Assembly: GCF_000772935.1 (NCBI RefSeq)
Contig: NZ_JPVR01000080.1
Coordinates: forward strand, 62,001 to 126,000
Direction of reading: 5' to 3'
Source of the DNA: Lysinibacillus boronitolerans JCM 21713 = 10a = NBRC 103108
Lineage (GTDB): Bacteria; Bacillota; Bacilli; Bacillales_A; Planococcaceae
DNA length: 64,000 nt
Made by a program: the position numbers and the translations under genes. This document shows, piece by piece, positions 62,321 through 64,000 of this stretch (the stretch's first letter is position 1; each line of letters begins with the position of its first letter). A model generated the notes under the pieces. The model did no database searches. It saw only the letters and a program-made list of their open reading frames with translations, and was not told the DNA's origin.

Positions 62321-62363
62321 AAAAAAGGATTGGTGCAACGACTAACCGTTGCACCAATCCTTT
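62321..62363. terminator. Strong bidirectional terminator
   Basis: AAAGGATTGGTGCAACG pairs perfectly over 17 bp with CGTTGCACCAATCCTTT around a 6-nt loop. It ends the amine oxidase gene and touches the stop of the convergent HAD gene. Confidence 0.9.
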
Positions 62364-62925
62364 ATTTTATTAACATCATTTGAAACTCTTGCCAATCATC
62401 TAAACGTGGAAGATTTACATGCTGGTTATAAGATTGATTCTTTAATATTACCTTAGTTGTCACATCATGAAGCGTTTCAAGTACTGCAGGTTTATCATCT
62501 ACATAAATATCTAAAGCAAGCTCTTTTATAATGGCTACTTTTTCTGCATCTTGCATGCCACAGAAAAAATGACCGTCTGTTATTGGAAAGCCCTGTGCTT
62601 CCATCCAAGCTTTTGTTTGCGCACAATATTGTTTTGGACGAGATGTAATATAGTAAATGTCATGTCCCTGCTCCGCTAAAGTTTGGAGGGTTTTTAAAGC
62701 ACCTTCAAAAGAAGGACAATCCGTAAAATAGATCTCTTCTAATACGCTATTCCACATGGCTGAACCTTCCTCATCTGTTAATCCAAATGGTTCATGAATT
62801 TCTACTCGTTGTATTGCTTGAAAGGTTTCAAAGGAAACATTTTTGCCAAGCTTTTTATTATAAAGTGAAAAGGCATGTGCGCGTAAATCAATTAATGTGT
62901 CATCTATATCAAAGCCAAACTTCAT
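62362..62925 (-). CDS. HAD superfamily 5'-nucleotidase-like protein
   Basis: The protein has 187 residues. HAD motif I is GFDIDDTLIDL, motif II YYITSRPKQYC, motif III Lys in EKVAIIKELA, and motif IV DIYVDDKPAVLE. The small helical cap between motifs I and II fits the 5'(3')-deoxyribonucleotidase group (YqfW-like). It dephosphorylates a nucleotide or small phosphoester. AAAGGA lies before the ATG. The FAD monooxygenase gene upstream on the same strand ends 16 nt away, so they share a transcript. Confidence 0.88.
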   Translation of the reverse strand: MKFGFDIDDTLIDLRAHAFSLYNKKLGKNVSFETFQAIQRVEIHEPFGLTDEEGSAMWNSVLEEIYFTDCPSFEGALKTLQTLAEQGHDIYYITSRPKQYCAQTKAWMEAQGFPITDGHFFCGMQDAEKVAIIKELALDIYVDDKPAVLETLHDVTTKVILKNQSYNQHVNLPRLDDWQEFQMMLIK

Positions 62926-62941
62926 CTAGTTGTTCGTCCTT

Positions 62942-64000
62942 TCACGAAGCCTTGTTTATAAAATTAGAAGCAAATGTTTGCTCTTTTTCAATTTGTTTTG
63001 CTAATACTTCCTCAATGGCTTGCTCACGCATTTGTTGAAAATATTGTACGTTAAATTGTCCTAGCGTGTCTTTATTTAGCAATGCTGCAAGACAATCTGC
63101 ATCTTTTAGTGCACTATTTAGCCCAAAAGCGCCTGTTGGTGTCATTGTGTGAACGGCGTCCCCTAGCAAGACAAGGCCCTTTGTCCCCCAACTATTACAA
63201 TGGCTACTAAAGACATCAAGCAAAACAAAATCCTGCCAGGATGTTATTTGTGCCTGTACTGTTTTCGTTAATTGTGGAAATGCCTCCACAAGCTGCTGGA
63301 TAAAGGGTGTAAATGCTAGTTTTCGAAGCTGAGGGAAACTACCTTGCTCAATATTCCAGCCTATTTGAATATAACCACCAACTTGTGTAAACAATGACAG
63401 CTGCTTATCATCGATGAGTGCCATTTTTATAGATGGCTCCCAATCAGCGGGTGCGGGAATTTTAGCCCACAGTAAATCAAAGCCATGCTTCTGTTTCTGA
63501 ACATCAATTTGTGCTTGCTTACGAATAGTAGAATAACGACCATCCGCACCGATAATTAACTGACTATCGATTTTTATAGGGTCTCCATTTTTTATCGCCA
63601 TAACGCCACTATAATGACCTGTAGCATCCACAATCAGCTTGGTAACCTTTGTATGTAGCAGGCATGTAAAGTTAGGGAACGGTTGTGCTTTTTGTAAAAT
63701 TGCTTTTAATAAATTTGCCTGTGGTACATGAATGCCTAAATGTCCTATTGCTTCATCTGGAAGAATCGTTTTAAATGCTCTGCCACCAACATAATACTCA
63801 AGCTTCTCCATTCGTAATATACCGAGTGCCTCGACTGCTTCGAAAAGATGATGGCTTTTTAAAACAGCCTCCCCCTCCTCATTTAAATGCTCGCCACGAA
63901 ATGCCTGACCAAGTGCTATGTTTTGCTCTAGTAGAATCACCGACAGCCCTTTTTTAGCAAGGAGGTAGGATAACAATACACCAGCAGGCCCTGCCCCTAC
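62942..64000 (-). CDS. FAD-dependent monooxygenase (PHBH/UbiH fold), 5' end off window
   Basis: The frame is open to the right edge of the window, so the N-terminus is missing by a few residues. It enters with VGAGPAGVLLSYLLAKKGLS, the GxGxxG dinucleotide motif. An acidic residue follows in LLEQN, then the second FAD motif VLLGDAVHTMTPTGAFGLN (GD-x6-P). About 353 residues are visible. This is the class A flavoprotein hydroxylase family, acting on an aromatic or polyketide-like substrate, which is unknown. Operon with the HAD gene. Confidence 0.9.
   Translation of the reverse strand, partial: VGAGPAGVLLSYLLAKKGLSVILLEQNIALGQAFRGEHLNEEGEAVLKSHHLFEAVEALGILRMEKLEYYVGGRAFKTILPDEAIGHLGIHVPQANLLKAILQKAQPFPNFTCLLHTKVTKLIVDATGHYSGVMAIKNGDPIKIDSQLIIGADGRYSTIRKQAQIDVQKQKHGFDLLWAKIPAPADWEPSIKMALIDDKQLSLFTQVGGYIQIGWNIEQGSFPQLRKLAFTPFIQQLVEAFPQLTKTVQAQITSWQDFVLLDVFSSHCNSWGTKGLVLLGDAVHTMTPTGAFGLNSALKDADCLAALLNKDTLGQFNVQYFQQMREQAIEEVLAKQIEKEQTFASNFINKAS

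Overview
The window is about 64 kb of low-GC Firmicute chromosome. The best guess for the source is Lysinibacillus or a close Bacillaceae relative. The reasons are AT-rich spacers, strong AGGAGG-type ribosome binding sites, frequent TTG and GTG starts, an S-layer protein whose signal peptide and three SLH domains look like the Lysinibacillus surface-layer type, and many families known from Bacillus (CamS/YerH, RocF, YhfP, DUF817/YoaT, YxlEFG, YitT, BdhA, MocR). No rRNA, tRNA, CRISPR array, intact insertion sequence or prophage block was seen. Both ends cut genes: an FMN-dependent monooxygenase at the left and an FAD-dependent monooxygenase at the right.

Layout. 0-8 kb: a monooxygenase behind a strong Fur box, a decayed small gene, a CamS-type lipoprotein, a VOC protein, a VanR/VanS-like two-component system with a serine D,D-carboxypeptidase, a split-barrel flavoprotein and a DUF817 membrane protein. 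8-13 kb: an amino-acid permease with arginase, then a TetR repressor divergent from a YhfP-type reductase. 13-18 kb: a membrane acyltransferase and the S-layer-type protein. 18-28 kb: a flavin-reductase-like protein, two EamA transporters, a 69-residue zinc-ribbon protein in its own transcription unit, a metallo-beta-lactamase-fold hydrolase, MocR, a YiaAB protein, and a GntR/butanediol dehydrogenase/permease module. 28-35 kb: a YxlEFG-like ABC operon with a YtrA-type regulator, an ArsR-like regulator with YitT, and an MFS/LysR divergent pair followed by five 21-bp phased repeats.

35-53 kb is rich in envelope and export functions. It holds an operon of lipid-methyltransferase-like protein, DedA protein and two-component system; a MerR-like coiled-coil protein; two TetR-controlled ABC-2 exporters; an ABC-2 exporter co-transcribed with a two-component system; and a MacB/FtsX-type exporter whose permease gene is split by an apparent frameshift. 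TTAAGAA direct repeats spaced by one or two helical turns lie before three of the envelope units and are candidate response-regulator sites. 53-64 kb: DUF523, GrpB, Nudix, DUF6886 and a methyltransferase, then a second MFS/LysR pair paralogous to the first, guanine deaminase with an NCS2 permease, an amine oxidase, a HAD nucleotidase and the truncated FAD monooxygenase.

Most genes are single units or short operons bounded by clear Rho-independent terminators, and several genes end inside the terminator stem. No single stretch is clearly a new defence or mobile system. The most unusual signals are the 21-bp phased repeats at 34.6 kb, the shared TTAAGAA operators, the CamS pheromone-like signal peptide, the VanRS pair without resistance genes, the lipid-methyltransferase/DedA operon and the split FtsX permease. 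All assignments rest on reading motifs and family resemblance by eye; no database search was run.
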